From Ampelocalamus luodianensis (Eukaryota; Streptophyta; Magnoliopsida; Poales; Poaceae): DNA of 64,000 bases. The notes beneath the pieces were generated by a model. It had not been told where the DNA came from, did not search any database, and worked only from the letters and a program-made list of their open reading frames with translations. Location: positions 18,464,671-18,528,670 of the forward strand of contig CM070620.1 of assembly GCA_036346255.1 (NCBI GenBank), written 5' to 3'. Positions 10,964 through 22,444 of the stretch are shown piece by piece (position 1 is the stretch's first letter; the number at the start of each line of letters is the position of its first letter). Made by a program: the position numbers and the translations under genes.

Positions 10964-13751
10964 ATGAGATATAATTCCCCCATATTTTACCTTCATCCTC
11001 TTGTTCTGACTTTCTGCGTCTATCTATTGTTGAGCAGATTATAACCCCAAGCAGAAAGAACACTGTCCGACATCATGTGGAAACATGACCATTCCCTTTC
11101 CTTTTGGGCTTGAAGAAGGCTGTTTTGCAAACGAAAGGTTTCGACTTAATTGTACAGCAGATAAACTCACAGCTCTGGATTCAGGAGAGACAAAATATCA
11201 TGTGATTAATGTTTCACTGGAAGATGGGACTTTGATTGTTAGCAACTTACTGAACAACACGAGCTATGAGAAAGAGGTGATAATAGTTCGCTCTGAAAAC
11301 GGTGTTACGGATTACGGCTCTGTCGAAGATCGTTTTGATTTCTCTCTAGAATATGACATTATTATAAGGTGGGCGGTTGCCAATTTAACTTGTCAAACAG
11401 CTATGCAAAATAATAATATGTATGCATGCCGCAGCGTCCACAGCTATTGCAAAAACGTCATCCATGGAAAAATATTTCTTGGATATCGTTGCCAGTGTCT
11501 TTCCGGCTTCCAGGGTAATCCATACACCCAGGATGGCTGTACAGGTTCGTTCCTCCTCACCCCCTCCATTGTGCACTAACATTTGCGCACTCCTGGCAAT
11601 GTTTAAAATTAATCAAAATTTCACCACCTAACGGAGTTGCACTTTGTATTCCGATATCATAAATGAATGCGCACATATATCTATCACCACTCACCACCAA
11701 CATGTAACCAATGAGATTTATTTAGAGACATCGATGAACGCTCACTGCCAAACTACGGCAATGGCACATGTCAAAACTACAAGTAGAGGTGCTAATGGGT
11801 TGGGTTCACACCCAGGAGCACCCCTAACTACAACAGGGCAGAGATATATTATGGGTTAATAGACAGACCTTTTGAAAATCTTTTTGATATGATCTCTCGA
11901 GAAGAAAATATTATAATAAGATGGGCTATAGCCAATTTAACTTGTGAAAAAGCCATGCGATGGAATTAATGCGTGCCTCAGTGACCATAGCAGTTGCTTA
12001 GTTGCATAATTTTGGATATCGCTGCAATTGTTCCTCGGGCTTTGCAGGAAATCCATACCTCCAATATGGCTGCAAAGGTTTGGTTCCGTCATCACTCCCT
12101 ATGCCAATGTTAGCCAGTTAGAAGTTGCAATGCATACAGACATTGTCACATGCTTTGAAAATTATGCAGTAGTATACATAATGCAACGTTGTTGTACCCG
12201 TGTGTTAGGAGATCATAAATCAAAATAATTTATACCAGCCTGGCATTACTTTAAAAAGAAAACACCTGACTTTCCTTTTGAGAAGCTAATGACTGAATAC
12301 ATGTATTTGTTACCACCAATGTATAACCATTAGATTTATGTACAGACATCGATGAATGCTCAATGCCAAATTATTGCAATGAGACATGCCAAAATCTTCC
12401 CGGAAGCTATATATGTACATCATCGAAGCAACACAATCTTCTTTTGGGTAAGTAATAGCCCATATAATCCCCTTATTGCAAATACAACAAACAAAATGCA
12501 AAGTTGTTTCATGACTGAAATTAACTAATGCAGGTATTGCAACTGGAATTGGTTGTGGCCTTGGCTCAATAATTCTTGCAATAAGTGCAACCATACTTGC
12601 TAAAAAGTGGAAGAGAGGCGTACAAAATAGAATTCGAAGAGGATACTACAAGAAAAATCAAGGCCTACTCTTAGAGCAACTAATCTCAGATGAAAGTGCC
12701 ACCGAAAAGACTAAGATATTCTCTTTGGAGGAAATAGAGAAGGCCTCCAACAATTTTGATGCTACTCGTGTTCTTGGTCGCGGAGGCCATGGAATGGTTT
12801 ATAAAGGAATTCTAACTGACCAACGCGTGGTGGCCATAAAAAAGTCCAAAATCGTTGAGCAAACTGAGATAGACTAATTCATCAATGAGGTTGCTATCTT
12901 GTCACAAATTATCCACCGCAATGTGGTGAAGCTTTTCGGTTGTTGCCTTGAAACCGAGGTGCCCTTGCTTGTCTATGAATTCATATCCAATGGCACATTG
13001 TATGAACTTCTCCATATTGATGTAAATGTCAAATGCTTGTTATCATGGGACGATCGCATTAGGATTGCAGTAGAAGCAGCAGGTGCACTCTCATATCTCC
13101 ACTCAGCTGCTGCAATACCAATTTTCCATAGAGACGTGAAATCTTCCAACATACTCTTAGATGGCAATTTCACCACAAAGGTTTCTGACTTCGGTGCTTC
13201 AAGATCTGTTTCACTCGATGAGACAGGGTACATTCGGTTACTTAGATCCTGAGTACTACCATACTGGACAACTGACTGAGAAGAGTGATGTCTATAGTTT
13301 TGGAGTGATACTTGTGGAGCTTTTGACAAGAAAGAAGCCGATTTTTATCAATGATCTCGGTGCAAAACTAAGTTTGTCCCATTACTTTGTTGAAGGACTT
13401 CAAGAGGGAGCTGTCATGGAAATAATTGATTCCTAGGTTATGGAAGAGGCAAGCCAGGAAGAGATTGATGATATTGCATCACTAGCAGAAGTGTGCTTAA
13501 GGCTCAAAGGAGGTGATAGACCTACTATGAAAGAAGTAGAGATGAGGCTGCAATTCCTCAGGACTATGAGACTAAGAAAATGCCAATCTTTTCTAGCAAA
13601 CGATGTACAGATTGAGCCGTTGCTATGCTCAAATGCTAGTAACTCTCATGCACAGAGAAATTTCATCAATGCTATTGGTTTAACATCTGAATGGATCTCT
13701 GGTAAGTACAGTCTGGAACAAGAGTGCTCATCAATCAGTTTGCCACGTTAA
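10964..13751 (+). pseudogene. WAK1: wall-associated receptor-like kinase, pseudogene
   Basis: WAKs are plasma-membrane kinases that bind pectin and signal wall state. The start ATG is at 10964, but the signal peptide is frameshifted compared with WAK2. Exon 1 (to 11544) carries the cysteine-rich galacturonan-binding domain (CGNMTIPFPFGLEEGC) and an EGF-like end (CQCLSGFQGNPYTQDGC). A decayed second copy of this part lies at 11640-12090. The calcium-binding EGF exon is 12346-12447 (DIDECSMPNYCNETC). The last exon, from 12534, has the membrane span (GIGCGLGSIILAISATILA) and the kinase, with glycine loop LGRGGHGMVYKG, VAIKK, HRDVKSSN and DFG. TAA at 12875, a frameshift near 13230 that removes part of the activation segment before GTFGYLDPEYY, and TAG at 13434 break it. 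The frame ends at 13751. Confidence 0.9.
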
Positions 13752-13864
13752 CCATATCGATATGATAACACAGTCGTATGGGCCGTATTTATGTTATCGT
13801 ATATTTTGTATAAAGAACTGTGTTATGTAGCTCAGTAGTTCCCTCTAGATGGCAGTATGTCCAC

Positions 13865-13980
<116 letters not shown>

Positions 13981-14146
13981 CCTGCAAGGTGTGTATACCA
14001 CATTGTATTTAATCTGTGGCGATAAAAAAAATATTTTGTAATGTCGTGAACAAGTTTAGTAATGATCTAATGCATCCTATTGCCAGTGAGATGCTTACTA
14101 GAGGTTTCAGCAGGTATCTGATTTAACTTGTCAACACAGGTAAAAA

Positions 14147-14383
14147 TTACTGCTGCATACAAAATTTCTGTGAGTACCTCACACAGCAGTACCAAGGCAA
14201 CAGAGAAGTGGCAGGCAAAACAAAATCAGGACAAAGGAGTTATGCAAGGGACCCTTTCTGACACTGCATACAGAATTGTTCCAGGGAAGCTTAGCTAGAC
14301 ATATGCAACCATCCGTGATCCGTGCACACAGTTTACTCCATATAATAGCTGAAAACGCTAGTGGTGAGCACCTATCTAATCAA
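14147..14383. repeat. Segmental duplication, copy B, left part
   Basis: It matches 2568-2803 of copy A almost base for base and ends with the 9-bp MULE target site tctaatcaa. The rest of copy B resumes after the MULE at 20797. Confidence 0.9.
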
Positions 14384-14889
14384 GGAAAAAGTCTACTTTA
14401 CAACTCTCAATTTTTCGAAAAGTTCGAAAATCAACCTTAAACTATAAAATCAGACACGACCAACCTCCAACTCTCAAAACCGTTCACTTTACCCCATTCC
14501 GCCCTAGACCACTCTGGTTTCGCTGACGTGGCATCCACATTAGCACCCACATCATCGTTCTTTGCCATCTCAGTAGACAAATCACCTCCTCCCTCCTCCC
14601 TGGCCGCCGCCTCCTCTTCATTTTCTCCTCCCTGCACACACGCCCTCCCTCGCCACCGCCGCCTCGTCCCCTCCCTCGCAGCCTCACCTCCCTCCTCATC
14701 GCCACCTCCCCCCACCCACGCCCTCCCCCGCCGCCGCCTCGTCCCCTCCCTCGTCAGCGGCCAGCGCTGCCTCCCCCCACCCTCGCGTTGTGGCCTCCCC
14801 CCCACCCACGTCCTCCCCCACTGCCTCTCTCCTCCCTGACCGCCGCCGCCGCCTCCTCCCTCCTCCCTGGCCGTCGCCTCCTCATCCCT

Positions 14890-17800
14890 TGTAACATCCT
14901 AATTTTGGACTTGTGTTTCAAATGTAAGAAAATGAGTAGAAATTAAAACTTTTTCTTATATCATGTATTTCATGTATGTTCTAAACAATTCCTGTACAAG
15001 AATTATGGAAATACAAAGTCACAAGCCTTTTGATCCAAAACCTTGTCTTCCAAAAATATTCATCTCAAATCTTGTGATCATCCTTTGGAAATATTTTCCT
15101 AAGCTCCTGGGATGGTATGTGGCCTCTCTGAAAAATTTCATAATTTTTAGAAATTGTTTGAATATTTTTAGAGGGCAGTCAAACCTGTTTGACTTTCAGT
15201 CAAACCTTAAACCAGAGCCTTGCAGAATTTTTGGAGAAACATGCACAGCATAAAAACCCCTGAAAATTTTACACAAGGTTAATATCTGAGTTAGCAAGCT
15301 CCAGTAAAAATTTCAGAATTTTTGGAGTTGTTTTGCTATCTCAAATAAATCCTCAAATCCCAGCTCAGTTTAAAACCAAAACCTGATTTCACTGTTTGTT
15401 GGGTGCGAGTCAGACTCGGGCTCGAGCCTCTTGTCTTGGTCCAGTCAACTAACTGCACCGAGCCTCCTTTTAAAAGCGCGCGTCCAATCTCAGCCGTTGG
15501 ATCTTAATCGCTCGGCCCATGTTCGCGTGAACATTCGGACCGTGCGAATGCGCTATTCGATCTGAACCGTTGGATATCGATCCAACCATCCAGATTTTCT
15601 GAGGGCATTCAGACTGTCCGGAGAACTTATTTAATCGTGGCCGTTCAGTTCTGATCCAAGGGCTCACGATCTCCTCTGTTGTTTTAAACCTCTGTTTGTG
15701 TCGTCCAATCTGAGCTGTTAGATTAAAATCCAACGCTCACAATCTCCTCCGTTGTGTTTTACCTTAGAGGCGTGGCGCGATATCAGCCGTCCGATCAAAA
15801 TCCAAGGGTCCAAAATCGCCCGAGCTTTTCCTCTGGTCATCTTCAACCTCCCGTCGTGCGTGAACAGAGAGAGGCATGACACTGTCAAATCTTGTTCCTC
15901 TGGCAACGTCTCCCTGGTCGGCATTAAGTGCTTGCAGGTGCTTTCGGCCGAGAGGCATGCCCTACTCCTACATCTCCATAATTTTGCTTTTCAGTCCATA
16001 TTTGTGTCATGGGCGCAGCTCACCTGAGAGGCTCCTTTTTGCAAAACCCTAATCCTTTAGCTATATAAGGGTCCAAAACTCTTTCCTGGTGTTCCTTTAT
16101 ACCATCCTAAGCTCCTTATTCATTTTTGGAGCTTAACACCCTGAAATCACCAAATCACCATTGTTGACCCGTGGAGCTCCATTGAGGATCATGAAGCTTC
16201 AGTGGTTCTTCTTCAAATATTCTTTTACCATTTTCAACTCCTTATTATCCTAATCATTTTCCCTCACTTGATTTTGGGTTTCACTTTCAGGATTTGACAA
16301 ATTTAGGGTTTGTTCAAATTCGGGCGAAACCATCCCCTTTCTTCCTCAGCTCCGGTAAGTGGTTCTATTTGTAATTATTTGTTCATGAACCTTCTTTGAG
16401 CTTTGTTGAAGCTATTATGACCACCCGGTGGTGTTCATTTTGCTCAGGTGATCGTTTTCGTATCATCTTCTTCAACTCCAGCGAGCTCCTTCTCTGTCAA
16501 AGCTGCTTCGGCCATCGTTAGAAGCTCTTCTTGACTAAGGTAGCTTCTTATTAATCCCTAGAGGCATTGGCACTCGCTTCTTTGGACTGCAGCGGAGCAT
16601 TTTGTTATTTTCACGTTTAGCAGTAAAAGCCTCCATCTTTCTTTTCCGGCTCACCGGCGTTCTGGGCCACCACCGCCGGTGAGGTCACCACCATTAGGTC
16701 CGCAACGCTATTGCGAGTCCGTTTTGGTACTTGGTAGGCGCCGCCGCGGCCGGAGTCGCCGGCGATGAGCCGTGGAATCCACTCGGGTGTTGTCAGTCGT
16801 AATCACCCATTTTCGTCAGTCATTAGGATATAATTAATGCCTAATCATTATCAACCATTGGGAAGTATTAATTATGTCTTAATCGGGCCCATTGTGCCAC
16901 TGACCAGTGGGCCCAGCCTCTTTAAAAACCCCGTCAGCTTAAATCAGCACCTTTAGGACATCTTTAATGTTTATGATTGTCATTAATCATTGTCTTAACA
17001 TTATTATGTCCGATATTGCCTCATGTCTAAAATCCTCCCCGCGCACTTAAGCCTCGTGCGTAGCACTTTGTTGATTGTGGATCGTCGATCTCGTGATCAA
17101 CGACCCAGATCTAAGAAACGTTCGGACCGTCCGGTTTCTTAATCATTCTGGTCCGTCCATCGCTCGATCTGCGGCTGCGATCGCGAGGGCATTCGGACTC
17201 CCCGAAGGGAGGTGCGCTCCGAGCCGTTCATCTCCAGATCTGCGGCTGTGGATGGCCGAGACAACCGCACCGTCCGAATGTTCCCCTCCTCGTGAGTCGT
17301 TGGATTTTGATCCAATGGTGGACTCCTTTTAGGGATCGCGCGCGTGCGCTGTTCTCCGGACAGTCTGAACTAATTCGTTTTAAATTCTTTTCAGTTGTTT
17401 CCAACTGCATTAAATGCATGATTAACTAGAATTTAATCTAAAAATGCATTTAGGGATATTTCTGTATCAGAAAATCTTGTAATTAAAATAACTTGATTTC
17501 TGCCAATTTTGATTATTCCAGAAATAGAATTAAAACTTGTAAAATGCATATCTTTTTCTGTATAATTCCAATTTGTGCAAAATCAATTTTGTTAAATTCC
17601 TCTGTTAGTGTACTTTAATATCAAATAGGTTTTGATCATGGTTATATTTCTGTAAAGTAACATGTGCTATGTTTACAACTTAGAAAAATCATAAATCAAT
17701 CATTATAACTCCAAATTTAGAAAACTCAACTTTGCTGTCATTAGGATGTCATAATCCACCTGCTATAAAAATTTCAGACCTTAGATCATTCTAGAAATTT

Positions 17801-19711
17801 TCGCTATGAACAGTACGAGTAATTAATTAGGTTGATTTTAAAGGCTGAGAAAGTGTCTTTTGGCTATATCTTTTTCATGCTAAATCCAAATTGCATGAAT
17901 CTTGTTCCTTAAATTGTCTAAAATTATTCCCTAGCTGCTGTATGAATTTCATTAGATTTGAATGTCTTTTGCTCTTGGAGTTTATTTGGTGTTCTTCGTT
18001 CTTATTGGTTTTATCGCCTTTTGCGTTAGGTTCCGAAGATAATCTTGATATTGAATCTGAGCTACAGCCATCAGATCCTGCACTCCAGCAAGGCAAGCAA
18101 ATGTAGCATCATTTGATCATGTTGTTCCTACTATTTTCAAATTCTAATATATTGTTTGCAAATTCTATATATGCATTGTTATGTTGTTTTAACTATTGTC
18201 GATAGTTCACCTAGTAGATGCATTATCAGTAGGCAAATGTTTATTCTCTACTACTGAGCCTAGGTTTATCTTGCTGTGATTTTGGGTTCGTTGGATGAAC
18301 CCTTGTCACTTAGTAGTTTACGAGTTTGTTGCTTAGCCATGCTTAGCTATCGGTAGAAATGGGCGGTTATCGACTTGTCGATAACCTTGATCACACAAAC
18401 TTATTATAATTTCTATCTTTCAGCCTTGTGCTATGTTCAGATTGCAAAACTAAAACTGAAAACAAAACAATTTGGACTTGGGCACAATGGTAAGATGGTG
18501 TGATCTTTGGGGTGTGGCTGGATTGGTGCCCTAGTCGTTTAAGGACCGAGTTACTTGCGCCACCGTTCTGAGTATTCTTGCGTGCTAACCACACTAGAGG
18601 GTATGGGACCTCTCTTGACTTGGTACTTTGGCGTGTGTTGGCTACAAATCGCAGGTGGGCGTGCATGTGTTGCGTTGTGGTAAAATGAGATGGGTTGTGT
18701 GTGGGAGCATTGTAGTTGTCCAAAGAGCTTTACCTCGAGGGGTAGTTGTCTCTTTGGCTTTACAATATAAGCGTATGGGTTTCTATCCATACGAGCGGCT
18801 CGTAGTTGATACGCAATATTGGAAATGTCTCGTAGGACTTAGCCGTGCCGGCATACCTTTGGAAGTGTGCTAAATTACGTGGCTTAAAGGCGGTCTGAAG
18901 TGTGGGTACATTGGTACACCCCTGCAGGGTTTTGAACTATTCGAATAGCCTCGTCCTAGGTTATGGACACGCTCGGAAACGCCCCGTGAGAACTAGTCTA
19001 CAACATTTTAAATTAAAACTTGATGGGTGATATGAATCAGGGATTCATGCTATTTGTGGTGGCTATTAGGTTAGTCACCTCTAGGTGGTTACTTGTTAAT
19101 TATTGTTACTCGCTGTTATTTCAATGCTTAAAAACTGATTTGTTAAATTGCTTTCAATCTATTACATTGTTGCAAATGAATCTTGCTTTATGCGTCCAAA
19201 TAACCATAAAACCAACATTCTTTTGATACAGCTTTCATGTAGCTATGTATAGGCTTGTTAAGTCTTGCGAGTACATTTTTGTACTCACCTGCATTGCTTG
19301 TTGTGTGCAGAGGAAGAAGGTGAGCCCGATGGGCCTCACTTTTGTGAGTTGTGCTGTGGCAGTGTGTGGGGCGATTAGCTTGGCGGCCCGGTCGGTTGCC
19401 CTGTGGTGTTATGTGGCTAACCGGTCGTCTTTTGGTTTAAGCCATCTTATGGCAACTTTTTGCTTCCGCTGTTACTTCTTAATGCTTATGTCATTTGGCC
19501 GGTCGGCTGTTCTGTAATAACTTATATTATGTATGTCTTTTGGTAGACTTGTTATCATATGTTGTATGAAAATGATGCATGCTTTTGTATGATGTATGTG
19601 TGCTACAATTTCTGGGAAGCACATGTCCATCGAGGCACGGGTTATTCTGTTTGTGATACTAGAACCAGTGGAAGGTTAAGTATTACAAGCTTAATAAACC
19701 GGGGTCTCACA
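14890..19711 (+). mobile_element. 4.8-kb solo LTR, Gypsy-like, inside MULE1
   Basis: The segment starts TGTAACATCCTAATTTTGG and ends GGGGTCTCACA. It is flanked by tccct on both sides (14885-14889 and 19712-19716), so it has the TG...CA ends and 5-bp target duplication of an LTR. No second LTR copy, primer site, gag or pol is visible inside, so it is read as a solo LTR left by recombination. It holds imperfect repeats around 'gccgttggat' (15480-15830) and a TATA box near 16062. A typical LTR phrase, gcgagtacatttttgtactc, is near 19266. The length is large for an LTR. The alternative is a non-autonomous element with unlike ends. Confidence 0.75.
16062..16068 (+). promoter_or_regulatory. TATA box of the 4.8-kb LTR
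   Basis: ctatataagggtcc lies about 1.17 kb into the LTR, matching the usual TATA context of grass Gypsy LTRs. Position and motif only; there is no evidence of use. Confidence 0.45.
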
Positions 19712-20796
19712 TCCCTCCTCCCTCGTTGCCGCCGCTGCCTCCCCTCCGTCGCCGTTGCTGCCTCCTCGTCCCCTCCCTCGCCATCGTTGTGTGCACGGAC
19801 CCACCAGCGACGTAGATCCGCCCGCCCACGGCGGCAGCCGTTAACTTCTTCCGTGGGGAACAGCGTGGGTGTGCACGCATGCGTTGCGCCGGTGAGCGTG
19901 TCGAGGAAGACCTCGCGGCCCACCACGACGGCGCGTGCGTGAGCGAACATGGAGCCACTGCAATGCAGCAGAGGGAGAGGCAGGAGCTGTCCGTGGGCGC
20001 GGCGGAGGCCGAGGAAGGCCTGGGAGCTCAGGAGCGATTCGAAGCGGCGGCAGACGACGAGGAGCGGCGGGAGGAAGAGACGCACCTTGCCTTCTTCCCC
20101 GATCCCAGCCAAACTCGTCGCCACGACCTCTTCTTCTCACTCGGTAAGCATCCGGTCAATTCCCTCGCAGTGGAGCATCCCCAGACTACCCTCTCCTCTC
20201 CCCCACAACTCGCTCTGGCTCTCCCTCACCGTGGCGCCGCGCCCACAGCGCTCTAGTCGCGCCACCGCCGGCCCTCGCCGCTAGACCCGCTCGGCACCCC
20301 TCCGCCGCCAGTGACCATCCCGACGGTCTCCCCTTGCTCTCCTGGTACTCTGGCGCGCACTACTTACCTCCCCCTCCCACTCCAGCGCTGCCGCACAGCA
20401 TCGCCTCCATGGCCGGCCGCCGCGAGCCACCCCAGCCCGTCACTGGCCACCGCTTGTTGTGCCTCCACCGCCCACGAGCTCACCTCGGCCACCCCCAGTC
20501 CATTTCGCTCATGCTGGTCCACCGGCGTCGACTCTCCCGCCGGTGCCGCACTCGCTGCCCAAGCTCTACCGCCACCCCTGTTTATCTTTGTATGTATGCT
20601 TGAGTGTATGACAGTGGGTCCACGAGCAAAACCATTGACACGTCAGCACCACATCACCCAAAACTACCCCTGTTTGGGTTGAGGGGGGTAACATAAACGG
20701 TTTTGATAGTTGGGGATGTAGGATGTCCGGTTTTGTAGTTTATGGTTGATTTCCGGACTTTTCGAAAAGTTCAGAGTTGTAAAGTAAACTTTTCCC

Positions 20797-21780
20797 TATA
20801 ATCAAACCACCATCATCATAACCCTAAGTTGCACAAATTCACAAATTTTAGGATCGCCCGTCTCAACCAATACCGAATTCTGTTTCTCGCATTTACAACC
20901 AGCTTGCAATATTGTGTGTGCATCGGTGAGTCAGCGTCTAACTCCAGAATATTTCCTTCCAGGAATCTAAGCAAGCTATGCACATATAAGCCATTCAAAT
21001 TAAAGAGTAGATGAGGCAAAACATGAGGATTGCCAAGGGAGCGTACCCATTCGAACAGCCAACAGTGCGATCCGCCGGGCTGAGTGCGGAGGAGGTCACA
21101 CAAACATGGGAGCCGTGGGCTCGTGGCTGCACAATGATGGCCTCTGCGCTATCAAGGATGGGCTGAAGCCCGGACAACCCCAGGCTGGCTAATGCATGGT
21201 CCGTGTTTTTTCTTTTTTTAAAAATAAAATAGAAAGAGAAGGTCCAGAAAGATAAATCTTTGGTACCTAATAGTCCCTCCGATATAAAAAAAAAAACCCT
21301 AGAATACGTGCAATCAAATTTGACCAAAAATATTATTTAAAATATGTAGTTTGGACAAACAAAAATGATATAATTTGAGTAAATTTGTCGCGAAAAATAT
21401 ATTCATAGCATTACACTTTTATAACTTTTTTTTAAAAAAAATGATGATAAAGTTTAGTGGTCAAAGTAGCATCTTGTTTACTCTAAATAGTAAAAAAAAT
21501 GATTTCCTTTTGTGGCCGGAGGGAGTATTACGCAAGTACTCCCTCCTTTTACTAAAAACAAGTCGTTTTGGATATGACACAGTCTTTAAAATACAATTTT
21601 GATCACTAATTATTATTATTATTATATATTTATAAAACTCAATAAAATTACAATATTATGAAAGTACTTTTCGAGATGAATAATCTAATCTAGATATTCA
21701 AAAAGACATAGATAGTCAAAGTCTCAAAGTTTGACTGCACGCATTCTAAAACGACTTGTTGTTGTGAACTAGAGGGAGTA
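20797..21780. repeat. Segmental duplication, copy B, right part, with two MITEs
   Basis: It starts with the MULE target duplication and continues the match to copy A (2798 onward) to about 21745. It contains two adjacent Stowaway-like MITEs: 21271-21528 (ccctccg to ggagggagta) and 21537-21780 (tactccctcc to agagggagta, with aaaacaagtcgtttt and its inverse near the ends). Copy A has the first and only part of the second. Confidence 0.85.
21537..21780. mobile_element. Stowaway-like MITE (copy B, complete)
   Basis: TA-flanked, 244 bp. The left end tactccctccttttactaa pairs with the right end ttgtgaactagagggagta, and the inner parts (acaagtcgttttgg / ctaaaacgacttgt) also pair. It is non-coding and AT-rich. 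Confidence 0.75.
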
Positions 21781-21782
21781 CC

Positions 21783-22350
21783 TAACCCTAAACTTGGGTT
21801 TGAGATGTACTTGGATAATTTGATGGCATAAAGATCATACACGTAAAACTATGAGTTGAGGAAAAGAAAGTTGAAGAAGAGTCCCTGCCTTTAAGAGATA
21901 ACATACAAGTACACTTTGCTTGTCGAACCTATAACATACACTTAGGATTGTTGGATTTAATAAGCGTGAAGAGAGGCAGCAACCTTAATTAAGCACGCCA
22001 AACACTTTTCATAGAGTCACGCAGCTGTTCATCTCCACCCTTTTAATTTCTATCCTGAAACGTGCGGATATATAAATCTTATCCAAACTTGTTTTTTCGT
22101 CTAGCTCCTTCTTGTATGTGTTGGACTCTAGCCCGACGTCTGACGCTGGAGCCCCTTTGACGACGATGAACCGTCCGATTCAAAACCAACAGTCCGTGAC
22201 GAAGAGATTGTCGCGCAATCAACAGTCTATCATGATTGTCGCCAGAGGAGTTAAAAACTACTTTTCAAGATAAAACGCAATCAAATCAAACCACGTGCGA
22301 CAAACTTAAAAGGGAAAAAAACCTATCCAGACTGTACGCACGGTGCTTCC
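21783..22350. other. Intergenic region upstream of the beta-galactosidase
   Basis: No coding frame or element end is recognised. It probably contains the promoter of the downstream gene. Confidence 0.4.
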
Positions 22351-22356
22351 ACTCCC

Positions 22357-22364
22357 TATAAATA
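22357..22364 (+). promoter_or_regulatory. TATA box of the beta-galactosidase gene
   Basis: tataaata within ccctataaatagcc lies 81 bases before the start codon at 22445, a normal spacing for a plant core promoter. Confidence 0.7.
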
Positions 22365-22444
22365 GCCACGTCCATGGCGCTTGCATGCACACCACCGTAC
22401 GTCTCCTCCTGTTTTGCTACCACGAGCACGCACGTTACGTGGCG

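Larger units (their letters stand above)
14384..20796. mobile_element. MULE1: Mutator-like element, non-autonomous, split by a solo LTR
   Basis: The ends are inverted repeats of about 112 bp (14384-14496 and 20682-20796). They start GGAAAAAGTCTACTTTAC on the left and GGGAAAAGTTTACTTTAC on the right strand. The flanks tctaatcaa (14375-14383) and tataatcaa (20797-20805) are a 9-bp target duplication with one change, as expected for MULEs. Copy A at 2790-2805 is the empty site. Without the nested LTR the element is about 1.6 kb. Its GC-rich core (14500-14889 and 19717-20680) gives long Pro/Ser-rich frames on both strands and no transposase. The composition suggests captured host exon sequence (Pack-MULE type), but I do not recognise the donor gene. 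Confidence 0.9.

Noticed and set aside
14437..14839. Long Pro/Ser/Arg frames on both strands in MULE1 (also 19642-20682)
   Set aside because: Low-complexity GC-rich sequence open in several frames at once; no domain recognised, so not listed as genes.
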